From Polaribacter haliotis (GTDB lineage Bacteria; Bacteroidota; Bacteroidia; Flavobacteriales; Flavobacteriaceae): a stretch of 64,000 nucleotides of DNA. Of this stretch, positions 1-7,479 are shown piece after piece (position 1 is the stretch's first letter; each line of letters opens with the position of its first letter). The position numbers and the translations under genes are program-made. The stretch is from positions 1,994,001-2,058,000 of the forward strand of contig NZ_CP061813.1 in assembly GCF_014784055.1 (NCBI RefSeq). Reading direction: 5' to 3'. The notes beneath the pieces were generated by a model, which was not told the origin of the DNA, did no database searches, and saw only the letters and a program-made list of their open reading frames with translations.

Positions 1-215
1 ACTGTAGATTGTAATGCAGGTAATTGTCTGTTAATATTTGTTTCATCAAAAACATCGCCATCTACAATTGTCATTTTTCCAACGCCAGCTCTAGCAATAA
101 ATTCTGCTGCATAACTTCCAACTCCCCCTAAGCCAACAACTAAAATATTGGCATTTTGTAATCTTTCAATTCCTTCTTTTTGCACTAAAAGTTCAGTACG
201 TTCTAACCAACTCAT
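1..215 (-). CDS. tcdA: ThiF/MoeB-family enzyme, TcdA-like, 3' part beyond the window edge
   Basis: Only the N-terminal 71 residues lie in the window; the gene runs off position 1. The visible part starts MSWLERTELLV and has the nucleotide-binding glycine-rich stretch VVGLGGVGSYAAE, then an acidic turn (IVDGDVFDETNINRQ) typical of E1-like adenylating enzymes. The GVGSYAAEFIARAGVG wording fits TcdA (CsdL), which cyclises N6-threonylcarbamoyladenosine at position 37 of tRNAs in an ATP-dependent reaction. Its ATG overlaps the tatD stop codon (ATGA), so the two are translationally linked as the last genes of the rsgA operon. A different ThiF-family member cannot be excluded without the C-terminus. 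Confidence 0.75.
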   Translation of the reverse strand, partial: MSWLERTELLVQKEGIERLQNANILVVGLGGVGSYAAEFIARAGVGKMTIVDGDVFDETNINRQLPALQST

Positions 216-856
216 ACTCTAAATATATTTCTAAAATTTTGTTTTATTATATGTTGAAGTTCTTCAACTTCTAACCTTTTTATGTTTGCTACTTTTTTAT
301 AAACTTCTTGAATTGCAACTTCTGAATCGTCTGTTTCTAAAAACAATTTATCTAAAGGAATTTCTGAAACTACTTTTTGCAGTTTTTCAGTCTTGATAAC
401 TGCTACTCCAATTGATAAAATAATTCCGTTTTTAATTAAACTTTCTGCAACTTGTTGGTTTTTATTAAAACCGTGTAAAATCCAAATTTGTTTTGGTTTT
501 GTTTCTTTTTTTATTTCAATAATTTCTTGAAATGCTTTTACACAATGTATAATTAAAGGTTTGTTGTGTTTTTCTGAAAGTTTCACTTGTTTTCTGAAAA
601 CTTCTTGTTGAAGTTTAAAATCTGCTTCTGTAATTTTATCTAAACCACATTCGCCCAAAGCAAAACAATTTTTATGCTGAAGTCTTTCTTCTATAATTAA
701 AAGTTCTTCTTCGATTTTATTTTTATTGATAAACCAAGGATGAATTCCGATTGAAAAAGGAGAAGAAAAATCTACTGAAGTTGGATATTTATTTTCAATA
801 GAAAACACGTTTTCAACCGATGATTTTTTGTGAGTATGGATGTTGATAAAATCCAA
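212..856 (-). CDS. tatD: TatD family hydrolase (Mg-dependent DNase type)
   Basis: 214 residues, within the short TatD-family range common in Bacteroidota. TIM-barrel metal-hydrolase signatures are visible: HTH near residue 6, IHPWF, GECGLDK, LIIHC, ILHGF and the C-terminal LETDDS. Family members are metal-dependent deoxyribonucleases or related phosphoesterases; the substrate here is not known. It lies 5 bp after dtd and its stop overlaps the tcdA start, so it sits within a four-gene operon of translation and tRNA functions. No signal peptide, so cytoplasmic. Confidence 0.85.
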   Translation of the reverse strand: MDFINIHTHKKSSVENVFSIENKYPTSVDFSSPFSIGIHPWFINKNKIEEELLIIEERLQHKNCFALGECGLDKITEADFKLQQEVFRKQVKLSEKHNKPLIIHCVKAFQEIIEIKKETKPKQIWILHGFNKNQQVAESLIKNGIILSIGVAVIKTEKLQKVVSEIPLDKLFLETDDSEVAIQEVYKKVANIKRLEVEELQHIIKQNFRNIFRV

Positions 857-861
857 ATTAG

Positions 862-1314
862 TTATTCTTTATTTTTTGAATCGATGATGATGGTTACTGG
901 ACCATCATTTAACAATTCGACTTTCATGTCTGCACCAAATTCTCCAGTTTGTACTTTTTTCCCTAATTCGTTTTCCAGTGTTTTTACAAAATTCTCATAT
1001 AAAGGAATCGCAATTTCTGGCTTCGCTGCTTTTATATAACTGGGTCTGTTTCCTTTTTTGGTAGATGCTTGCAACGTAAACTGACTCACAACAATCGCTT
1101 CTCCATTACTTTCTAATAAAGATTTGTTCATTACTCCATTTTCGTCATTAAAAATGCGAAGATTTGCCACTTTTCGAACCAACCAATTAATATCTTCTTG
1201 AGCATCTTCATTAACAATTCCCAATAAAACTAAAAGTCCGTTTTTGATTTCTGCAACTTTTTCTTCATTAATAGTTACACTTGCTTTAGAAACTCTTTGA
1301 ATTACAATTTTCAT
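862..1314 (-). CDS. dtd: D-aminoacyl-tRNA deacylase
   Basis: 150 residues, full length. Hydrolyses D-amino acids wrongly attached to tRNA, acting as a proofreading enzyme in the cytoplasm. Characteristic motifs are present: N-terminal MKIVIQRVSKASV, the active-site SQFTLQA stretch at about residue 78, and the C-terminal GADMKVELLNDGPVTI block carrying the invariant NxGPVT. Three bases separate it from rsgA upstream and five from tatD downstream, consistent with one transcript. Confidence 0.95.
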   Translation of the reverse strand: MKIVIQRVSKASVTINEEKVAEIKNGLLVLLGIVNEDAQEDINWLVRKVANLRIFNDENGVMNKSLLESNGEAIVVSQFTLQASTKKGNRPSYIKAAKPEIAIPLYENFVKTLENELGKKVQTGEFGADMKVELLNDGPVTIIIDSKNKE

Positions 1315-1317
1315 AGT

Positions 1318-2295
1318 CTACTCATTATCTTCTTCGTTCCAAATATCGGTTCTAAAATGCTCTGATTCTTCTTCGCCTTCTAAAATTTGTAAGTAACTTT
1401 TATAACGAGACCAAGAAACTTTTTCTTCTTCTAAAGCTTCTTTTACAGCACATTTTGGCTCTTTTGTATGAATACAATTATTGAATTTACAGTCTTGCTT
1501 TAACGCAAAAAACTCTGGAAAATAATCTCCCAATTCGTATTTATCGATATCTACAACTCCAAAACCTTTAATTCCTGGTGTGTCTATAATTTTTGCGTCG
1601 TTTTTATTTTCGATACTTAAATCGAACATTTCTGCAAATGTAGTTGTGTGTTTTCCTTGGTTATGTTGGTCGGAAATTTCTTTGGTTTTTAAGTCTAATG
1701 TTTTGTCTATTGCATTTACCAAAGTGGTTTTTCCAACTCCAGAATGTCCAACAAACATAGATGTTTTACCCAACATCATTTCTTTAATAGTATCTACATT
1801 TTTATTTTGTGTTGCAGAAACTTCTACACATCTGTAACCAATGGCTTCGTAAATATCTTTTAAGTATAAAATTTCTGCTCTTTCTTCTATTTCGTAAGAA
1901 TCTATTTTATTGAAAACTAAAATTACATCGATTCTGTAGGCTCTTGCAGAAACTAAAAAACGGTCTATAAACGTGGTAAATGTTGGTGGATTATTTATAG
2001 TAATTAGTAAAAAAACTTGATCGATATTTGATGCAATAATATGTGTTTGCTTGGAAAGGTTTACAGATTTTCTGACAATGAAATTATCTCTGTCTAAAAT
2101 CTTTTTTATAACACCTGTTTCTTCGTCGTTTTTTGCTTCTAAATCGAAGACCACTTTGTCGCCAACCGCAATTGGATTGGTGCTTTTAATATCTTTTATC
2201 CTGAATTTTCCTTTGATTCTACATTTGTAAAATTCTCCATTATCAGCTTTTACCTGATACCAACTTCCTGTAGATTTATAAACTGTTCCTGTCAT
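1318..2295 (-). CDS. rsgA: Ribosome small-subunit-dependent GTPase RsgA
   Basis: 325 residues. Circularly permuted GTPase for late 30S subunit maturation. Domains in order: N-terminal OB-fold (about 1-70), GTPase domain with permuted motif order (G4 FNKID near 127, then P-loop GHSGVGKTT near 183, then DTPG near 238), and a C-terminal zinc-binding segment with C-x5-C-H-x5-C (CKFNNCIHTKEPKC). First gene of the minus-strand rsgA-dtd-tatD-tcdA run. The upstream 218 bp carry a dispersed hairpin element and no convincing TAnnTTTG promoter. Confidence 0.95.
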   Translation of the reverse strand: MTGTVYKSTGSWYQVKADNGEFYKCRIKGKFRIKDIKSTNPIAVGDKVVFDLEAKNDEETGVIKKILDRDNFIVRKSVNLSKQTHIIASNIDQVFLLITINNPPTFTTFIDRFLVSARAYRIDVILVFNKIDSYEIEERAEILYLKDIYEAIGYRCVEVSATQNKNVDTIKEMMLGKTSMFVGHSGVGKTTLVNAIDKTLDLKTKEISDQHNQGKHTTTFAEMFDLSIENKNDAKIIDTPGIKGFGVVDIDKYELGDYFPEFFALKQDCKFNNCIHTKEPKCAVKEALEEEKVSWSRYKSYLQILEGEEESEHFRTDIWNEEDNE

Positions 2296-2338
2296 TATTA
2301 CAAAGATGAGAATAAATTACGAATTTGTAATAAAAAAT

Positions 2339-2369
2339 AAACCTCACAGACTTAATATCTGTGAGGTTT
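2339..2369. terminator. Hairpin of dispersed repeat, copy 1
   Basis: Inverted repeat CCTCACAGA/TCTGTGAGG flanked by AAA and TTT, so it can act on either strand. It lies between the end of the aromatic operon and rsgA. A counterpart with a different but still perfectly paired stem occurs at 29058-29084, at the same distance from the second copy of the dispersed element. Confidence 0.6.
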
Positions 2370-2394
2370 GTATATTCTAAAAGTTAGTTTTAAT

Positions 2395-2513
2395 AACTTC
2401 CTTTTTAGGTTTGCGCTACGCGTTAAGGATTGAACGGCTTGTTTGAACTCTTTTTTGCTTTTCTGCAAAAAAAGTGAGTAGTGAAAGCCTGACCTTTAGG
2501 TAACGCCCAAAAA
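2395..2513 (-). repeat. Dispersed branched-hairpin element, copy 1
   Basis: About 119 bp directly after the stop codon of the DAHP synthase gene. Read on the minus strand it opens with GGGCGTTACC and closes with CCTTAACGCG, giving an outer stem GCGTTA/TAACGC. Inside are a small ACCT/AGGT hairpin and a TTTTTTGC/GCAAAAAA hairpin. A second copy lies at 29115-29227, also directly after a minus-strand gene (clpX). From general knowledge, similar GGGCGTT...TAACGC elements recur in Flavobacteriaceae intergenic regions; function unknown. Confidence 0.75.
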
Positions 2514-3596
2514 CTATCCGTTAATTACTTTTTCTTGATGATTGATAGATTCTTGGTGAATTGCCTTGAACATTTTCAATACAAATTCTTCACTTAAACC
2601 TTTGCTCTCACCTTCTAAAATCATGTTTCCAAGAATTTCGTTCCAACGTTTTGATTGTAAAACAGCAACATTCTTTTGTTTTTTTAAAGCGCCAATTTCG
2701 TCAGAAACTTTCATTCTTTTTCCTAACAATTCGATTAATTGATCGTCTGCAACATTAATTTGCGCTCTTAAACCGTTTAAAGCATTTGTATAATCTGCTT
2801 CTGTATTGGTTTCTTTTCTGATTTTTAAATCTTCCATGATCTGCTTCAACTTTGTTGGTGTAACTTGTTGTGCAGCATCTGACCAAGCGTTTTCTGGGTC
2901 GAAATGAGTTTCGATCATTAAACCATCGAAATTTAAATCTAACGCAGTTTGACAAACATCTTGAATCATTTCTCTGTTTCCTGTAATATGTGAAGGATCG
3001 TTAATTAAAGGTAAATCTGGAAACTTATTTTGGAATTCAATTGCTAATTGCCATTCTGGAGTGTTTCTATATTTCGTTTTTTCGTACGTAGAAAATCCTC
3101 TGTGAATTGCTCCTAAATTTTTGATTCCTGCTGTGTATAATCTTTCAATTCCACCTAACCAAAGAGCTAAATCTGGATTTACCGGATTTTTAACCAATAC
3201 AATTTTATCTGTTCCTTGCAAAGCATCTGCAATTTCTTGCATGATAAAAGGAGATACTGTAGAACGTGCACCAATCCATAATAAATCTACATCATTCTCG
3301 ATTGCTAATTTTACGTGTGCAGCATTTGCTACTTCTGTACAGGTTTTCATACCTGTTTCTTCTTTTACTTTCTTTAACCATCTTAAACCAATTTCTCCAA
3401 CACCTTCAAACATTCCTGGTCTTGTTCTTGGTTTCCATATTCCTGCTCTAAAATAGCTTACATCAGAATCTTTTAGTTCGTGTGCAATTTTTAAAACCTG
3501 TTCTTCGGTTTCTGCACTACAAGGCCCTGCTATTACTAGTGGATGATCTAATTTCATATCGTCCAACCATGTTCTTAATTCTTTTGTATTCTTCAT
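2514..3596 (-). CDS. Bifunctional DAHP synthase / chorismate mutase
   Basis: 360 residues. N-terminal (about 1-265) type I-beta 3-deoxy-7-phosphoheptulonate synthase: VIAGPCSAE, FRAGIWKPRTRPGMFEG, CTEVANAAHV, LIND-SHITG and IETHFDPENAWSDAAQQVTP carry PEP, E4P and metal-binding residues. C-terminal (about 275-360) is an AroQ-type chorismate mutase helix bundle (LRAQINVADDQLIELLGKRM...IGALKKQKN...). The fusion couples the first shikimate step to the branch point to prephenate. Last gene of the pheA-aminotransferase-tyrA-DAHPS operon, 21 bp after tyrA, so it should fall under the Phe/Tyr attenuator. Confidence 0.93.
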   Translation of the reverse strand: MKNTKELRTWLDDMKLDHPLVIAGPCSAETEEQVLKIAHELKDSDVSYFRAGIWKPRTRPGMFEGVGEIGLRWLKKVKEETGMKTCTEVANAAHVKLAIENDVDLLWIGARSTVSPFIMQEIADALQGTDKIVLVKNPVNPDLALWLGGIERLYTAGIKNLGAIHRGFSTYEKTKYRNTPEWQLAIEFQNKFPDLPLINDPSHITGNREMIQDVCQTALDLNFDGLMIETHFDPENAWSDAAQQVTPTKLKQIMEDLKIRKETNTEADYTNALNGLRAQINVADDQLIELLGKRMKVSDEIGALKKQKNVAVLQSKRWNEILGNMILEGESKGLSEEFVLKMFKAIHQESINHQEKVING

Positions 3597-3617
3597 TTTT
3601 CTACTTATTGTGGCTTA

Positions 3618-4468
3618 TTATTTTATGCCGTTTAAAATTTGTTTTATATAATTTGTATTCTCCATTTCGTTAAAAATTTCAGAGAAATTATCTTGTTGCA
3701 TCAACTCTTTAAAATGCTGTAAATTATTGATGTATTCTTCTAATGTTTCTATTACGTTTTCTTTATTTTGTTTAAAAATTGGCGTCCACATTGCTGGCGA
3801 ACTTTTTGCCAAACGAACTGTAGATTCGAAACCTGAACCTGCCATATCGAAAATATCGCGTTCATTTTTTTCTTTATTAATTACTGTTTTCCCTAACATA
3901 AACGCACTAATGTGGGAAAGGTGCGAAACATACGCAATATGTTTGTCGTGTGAAACTGCATCCATATATCTAATACGCATTCCAATTGCTCTAAAAAGGT
4001 CTAATGCTTTTTCTTGCAACTTAAAAGTTGTTTTTTCTACTTCGCAAATAATATTCGTTTTTCCTTTATACAAGCCAGAAATTGCTGCTGTTGGTCCAGA
4101 TTTTTCTGTTCCTGCAATTGGGTGACAAGCCAAAAAGTTTCGTCTTCTTTTATGATGTTCAACAGATTTACAAATTGCTTCTTTTGTGGAACCTGCATCT
4201 ACAACCAGTGTATTATCACCGATTTTATCTAAAATTGTTGGTAATAGTTTTACAGTTGCATCTACTGGAATTGATACGATTACCAAATCTGCATTTTCTA
4301 AATCGTCTAAAGTTGCTTTTTTGTCAATCAGTTTTAATTCTAATGCTTTGTTTAGCGTTTCGTCTTTTCTGCTAATTCCATGTAAAACAGTATCTGGATA
4401 ATGCTTTTTAATGTCGATAGCGAAACTTCCGCCAATTAAACCAATACCAATAAAAATATATTTTTCAT
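3618..4468 (-). CDS. tyrA: Prephenate dehydrogenase with apparent frameshift at the start
   Basis: Converts prephenate to 4-hydroxyphenylpyruvate for tyrosine. The expected ATG at 4468 follows the upstream stop by 3 bp but leads into a stop after ten codons. The frame carrying the Rossmann motif (FIGIGLIGGSFAIDIKK) and the rest of the enzyme is offset by one base and has no ATG, GTG or TTG before the motif. The first usable start in that frame is a TTG at 4286, which would delete the NAD-binding loop. One extra A in the A5 run after the ATG would give M-KKYIFIGIGLIGGS, a normal N-terminus. Sequencing error, a real mutation or slippage on A5 are all possible. Downstream of 4286 the frame is intact (HPIAGTEKSG, SHLSH). 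Confidence 0.8.
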
Positions 4469-4471
4469 AAT

Positions 4472-5614
4472 CTATAATCTTGATATAGCTTCTTTAATTA
4501 TTTCTGTTGTTACACATAACGAAAAACGAATATATCCTTCCCCTTGAGAACCAAATATTGTTCCTGGTGTTATAAAAATATCGTTGTTATATAAAACTGA
4601 ATCTGTAACTTCTTCAGATTTTTTACCTTCAGGAATTTTTGCCCAAACAAATAAACCTGTTGCGTTTTTACTATATTTTGCATCTAATTTATCTGCTAAT
4701 TCCCAAATTAAATTTCTACGTTCTGTGTAGATTTTATTTTGTTCTGAAAACCAAGAATCTGATAATTGTAATGCCTCAATTGCGCCTTTTTGAATTCCGT
4801 AAAACATGCCAGAATCCATATTAGATTTTACTTTTAATATTTCGTTGATGTATGTTGAATTCCCTAAAACCATTCCAACTCGCCAACCAGCCATGTTAAA
4901 AGTTTTACTTAAAGAATTCAATTCTAAAGCAATGTCTTTTGCGCCTGCTACTTGTAAAATACTTATAGGATTATCGTTTAAAATAAAACTATAAGGATTG
5001 TCGTTAATGATTAAAATATGATGTTTTTTTCCAAAAGCAATCAACTTTTTAAAGGTTTCTAAAGTTGCATTTGTTCCAGTTGGCATGTGTGGATAATTTA
5101 CCCACATAATTTTAACTTCAGATAAATCTTGAGCTTCTAATTCTGCGAAATTTGGTTGCCAATTGTCTTCTGCACTTAAATTATAAAAAAGTGGTTCTGC
5201 ACCTACTAATTTGGTGACAGATGTATATGTTGGATATCCTGGATTCGGAATTAACACTTTATCGCCTTCGTTTAAAAAAGCCATAGAAATATGCATAATT
5301 CCCTCTTTACTTCCCATTAATGGCAACACTTCATTTTCTGGATTCGTTTCTACAGAAAATTTGTTTTTATAAAAAGTTGAAATAGCATTTCTTAACTCTG
5401 GTAAACCTTGGTAAGATTGATATTTGTGAGCAGAAGCATCTCCTAAACTTCCTTGAATTGCTTCTAAAACTTTTGCTGGTGGTTGCAAATCTGGAGAGCC
5501 AATTCCCATATTGATAATTGGTTTTCCAGCAGCCATTAATTCTCTTACTTCTCTTAATTTTTTAGAGAAATAGTATTCTTGAACAGTATCTAATCTTTTT
5601 GCAGGTTGTATCAT
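4472..5614 (-). CDS. Class I/II PLP aminotransferase, probably for aromatic amino acids
   Basis: 380 residues, fold type I aminotransferase. N-terminal INMGIGSPDLQPP, substrate-loop YQSYQGLPELR, PLP-binding NDNPYSFI, and the Schiff-base lysine in SLSKTFNMAGWRVG (about residue 235); C-terminal YIRFSLC carries the carboxylate-binding Arg. The sequence resembles aspartate/LL-DAP-type enzymes. Its place between prephenate dehydratase and prephenate dehydrogenase suggests it transaminates phenylpyruvate and hydroxyphenylpyruvate, which is inference from context. One base separates it from pheA upstream. Confidence 0.88.
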   Translation of the reverse strand: MIQPAKRLDTVQEYYFSKKLREVRELMAAGKPIINMGIGSPDLQPPAKVLEAIQGSLGDASAHKYQSYQGLPELRNAISTFYKNKFSVETNPENEVLPLMGSKEGIMHISMAFLNEGDKVLIPNPGYPTYTSVTKLVGAEPLFYNLSAEDNWQPNFAELEAQDLSEVKIMWVNYPHMPTGTNATLETFKKLIAFGKKHHILIINDNPYSFILNDNPISILQVAGAKDIALELNSLSKTFNMAGWRVGMVLGNSTYINEILKVKSNMDSGMFYGIQKGAIEALQLSDSWFSEQNKIYTERRNLIWELADKLDAKYSKNATGLFVWAKIPEGKKSEEVTDSVLYNNDIFITPGTIFGSQGEGYIRFSLCVTTEIIKEAISRL

Positions 5615-5615
5615 T

Positions 5616-6440
5616 TTATTTTCTGCCGTTTTTATAAGTTCCTAAAATTTTGAATTCTTCTGCCATTATTTCTATAATCGCTTTTGCTTTTTCGTATTCC
5701 TTATATTCTTCGAAAGTAACATCTACAAAAAACGAATATTTCCAAGGCATTTCTATTACTGGCAAAGATTGAATTTTTGTTAAGTTCATTTTACAATCGC
5801 TTAACACATTTAAAATGGCTGCCAAACTTCCTCTTTTATGATTCAATTGAAATTTTAAAGATGCTTTATTTACTTCCTCATTAATTGCTGGCTCGTTAGT
5901 TTGTACAATTACAAATCGTGTTGAATTGTCTTTTATCGTCTGAATTTCATCTTCTATAATTGCCAAATCGAAAATTTCTGCGGCTATTTTTGGCGCAATT
6001 GCAGCAATTCCTTTTAAATTTTCTTTTGATATTCTTTTCGCAACTTCAGCAGTATCTACATCTTCTACCAACTTTATATGTGGGTGTTTTTTGAAAAACT
6101 CCTTGCACTGTAACAAAGCCATTGGATGCGACCAAACTTCTTTTATATCTTCAATAGTTTGATTCCCTAGACACATTAAATGATGATGAATATTCAAATA
6201 TTCTTCACCTATTATATGTAGGTTATTATTATCGATTAATGCATAATTAGGAATTATAGAACCTGCAATCGTGTTTTCTAAGGCCATTACTCCCAAATTG
6301 GCAGTTTTATCCAATAAACTATCCACCAAAACATCAAAAGACATGCATTCTTTTAGCTGAATGTCGTTTCCATAAAAGTCGCGTGCAACTTTATGATGAT
6401 TTGAGCCTTCTGCTCCTTGTATGGCGATTGTTTCTTTCAT
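5616..6440 (-). CDS. pheA: Prephenate dehydratase
   Basis: 274 residues, monofunctional. Makes phenylpyruvate from prephenate. Catalytic domain about 1-185, with AIQGAEGSNHH at the N-terminus, ALENTIAGSI and the catalytic-loop STRFVIV (TRF motif). C-terminal ACT domain about 195-274 (GSLAAILNVLSDCKMNLTKIQSLP) for phenylalanine feedback; the usual ESRP regulatory motif reads QSLP. First structural gene of the aromatic operon, with the attenuator terminator ending 21 nt before its ATG. Confidence 0.95.
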   Translation of the reverse strand: MKETIAIQGAEGSNHHKVARDFYGNDIQLKECMSFDVLVDSLLDKTANLGVMALENTIAGSIIPNYALIDNNNLHIIGEEYLNIHHHLMCLGNQTIEDIKEVWSHPMALLQCKEFFKKHPHIKLVEDVDTAEVAKRISKENLKGIAAIAPKIAAEIFDLAIIEDEIQTIKDNSTRFVIVQTNEPAINEEVNKASLKFQLNHKRGSLAAILNVLSDCKMNLTKIQSLPVIEMPWKYSFFVDVTFEEYKEYEKAKAIIEIMAEEFKILGTYKNGRK

Positions 6441-6461
6441 TATTTGTGATAAAAAAATATC

Positions 6462-6536
6462 AAAAAAAAAGTCTCGAAGTAAATTCGAGACTTTATATAT
6501 ATTTTATGTTTCTTAACAACATGATACAAAGTCTCT
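6462..6536 (-). promoter_or_regulatory. Phe/Tyr transcription attenuator: antiterminator/terminator switch before pheA
   Basis: Terminator: an 11-bp stem AAAGTCTCGAA / TTCGAGACTTT (6495-6485 with 6478-6468) with a 6-nt loop, running into nine T (6470-6462). Antiterminator: GAGACTTTGTAT at 6536-6525, inside the leader-peptide codons, pairs over 12 bases (one G:U) with 6499-6488, the 5' arm of the terminator. The two structures are mutually exclusive. A ribosome stalled on the Phe/Tyr codons would leave the antiterminator free and allow read-through; one reaching the stop codon would mask it and permit termination. All pairings are read directly from the sequence; the mechanism is by analogy with the classical pheA and trp leaders. 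Confidence 0.88.
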
Positions 6537-6594
6537 CCTCTTACTAAAAAAGTAAAAGTAAAAATAGAAACGATTCCAAGTTGTATTAAACATC
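6514..6594 (-). CDS. Attenuator leader peptide rich in Phe and Tyr
   Basis: 26 codons, ATG at 6594 to TAA at 6514. Codons 9-16 read TTC TAT TTT TAC TTT TAC TTT TTT, that is FYFYFYFF, with further aromatics at positions 2, 6 and 22. Eight consecutive codons for exactly the two end products of the downstream operon, plus overlap with the antiterminator arm, mark this as a translated control peptide. The ATG lies about 18 nt after the predicted transcription start. Confidence 0.88.
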
Positions 6595-6617
6595 TAAATT
6601 CTGTTTGTTTGAGTGAC

Positions 6618-6648
6618 AAATCTAAAGATTAATTTTAGATATACAAAT
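6618..6648 (-). promoter_or_regulatory. Promoter of the aromatic amino acid operon
   Basis: Minus-strand TTTG (6648-6645), 19-bp spacer, TAGATTTG (6625-6618): an exact match to the Bacteroidota vegetative consensus TTTG-N19-TAnnTTTG. Predicted start about 6612, giving a short 5' end before the leader-peptide ATG at 6594. Confidence 0.8.
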
Positions 6649-6866
6649 ATTATTGTGTTTTTTACAACAAATTTAATAAATCATTAAAAATAGTGTTATA
6701 AATTCTGTGAGAATTACGAATTTCTTTAATAATCTTTCAATCAATAATTAATATGAAATTCTTAATATATATAATTATAAATAACATTGATAAAAAAAAC
6801 GTTTATTTATTGCATGTTAGAGGTAAATATCTCTTTACATCGATATTTAAATAAATAAAATAATAG

Positions 6867-6899
6867 TATATTTGCACCTTCAATGAAAAAATTTCGTTG
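6867..6899 (+). promoter_or_regulatory. rpsO promoter -7 box and 5' leader hairpin
   Basis: TATATTTG (6867-6874) matches the TAnnTTTG box; no good -33 TTTG is present (nearest TTTA at 6846, spacer 17). The transcript would begin close to a hairpin CAATGAAA-AAA-TTTCGTTG at 6881-6899 (8-bp stem with one G:U). A stem at the 5' end of an S15 mRNA could be an autoregulatory binding site, as S15 regulates itself in other bacteria through unrelated leaders; that role is inference. Confidence 0.5.
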
Positions 6900-6931
6900 A
6901 TATACATAAAAATCATTTAAATAATATTGGC

Positions 6932-7201
6932 ATGTACTTAACTAAAGAAGTAAAAGAAAGCTTATTCGAAAAACACGGTAAAGGTAAAAACGATACTGGT
7001 TCTTCAGAAGGGCAAATTGCATTGTTCACTCACAGAATCAATCACTTAACTGAGCATTTAAAGAGAAATCGTAAAGATTTTAACACAGAACGTTCATTAG
7101 TAATGATGGTAGGTAAAAGAAGAAGTTTATTAGATTATCTAAAGAAAACTGAAATCAACAGATATCGTGCGATTATTAAAGAATTAGGAATTAGAAAATA
7201 A
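6932..7201 (+). CDS. rpsO: 30S ribosomal protein S15
   Basis: 89 residues, full length. Typical signature GSSEGQIALFTHRINHLTEHLKRNRKDFNTERSL with the basic C-terminus of S15. Binds 16S rRNA in the central domain as a primary assembly protein. Followed by its own terminator, then by pnp, the same rpsO-pnp order as in many bacteria. Confidence 0.98.
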   Translation: MYLTKEVKESLFEKHGKGKNDTGSSEGQIALFTHRINHLTEHLKRNRKDFNTERSLVMMVGKRRSLLDYLKKTEINRYRAIIKELGIRK

Positions 7202-7210
7202 TTCTTACCA

Positions 7211-7243
7211 AAAAGAGGCTCTATAAACGTGCCTCTTTTTTAT
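7211..7243 (+). terminator. Rho-independent terminator after rpsO
   Basis: Stem AAAAGAGGC / GCCTCTTTT with a 13-nt loop and a following T-run. It lies 10 bp after the rpsO stop. Confidence 0.8.
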
Positions 7244-7252
7244 TGAAAAATC

Positions 7253-7373
7253 TTGAAGCTTTTTTGCTTCAAAATATTATAATATTTATTCCCATAAAAT
7301 GGGAATCTAAAAAGTTAATTTTTAAAGCCTAACAAACTTTAAAAATTTAAAAGTCTGATGCCAACTACATCAG
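7253..7373 (+). promoter_or_regulatory. pnp leader with three hairpins
   Basis: The 278-bp rpsO-pnp gap holds three simple inverted repeats: TTGAAGC/GCTTCAA (7253-7272), ATTCCCAT/ATGGGAAT (about 7289-7307) and CTGATG/CATCAG (7355-7373). A CAACAA-rich unstructured stretch follows up to the pnp ATG. In other bacteria the pnp leader is structured and autoregulated after RNase III cleavage; whether that holds here is not shown. Confidence 0.35.
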
Positions 7374-7479
7374 CAATCATATAAAAGATCGGAATTACCA
7401 ACAATAATTCTGTATTTCCATTGCAACAACAGACAACAACACAACAACAAACAGTAATTTAAAAATTAGAATTAAATTT

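Noticed and set aside
2400..2513. Small coding frame within the dispersed element
   Set aside because: No frame is shared between the two copies; the conserved feature is pairing, not codons.
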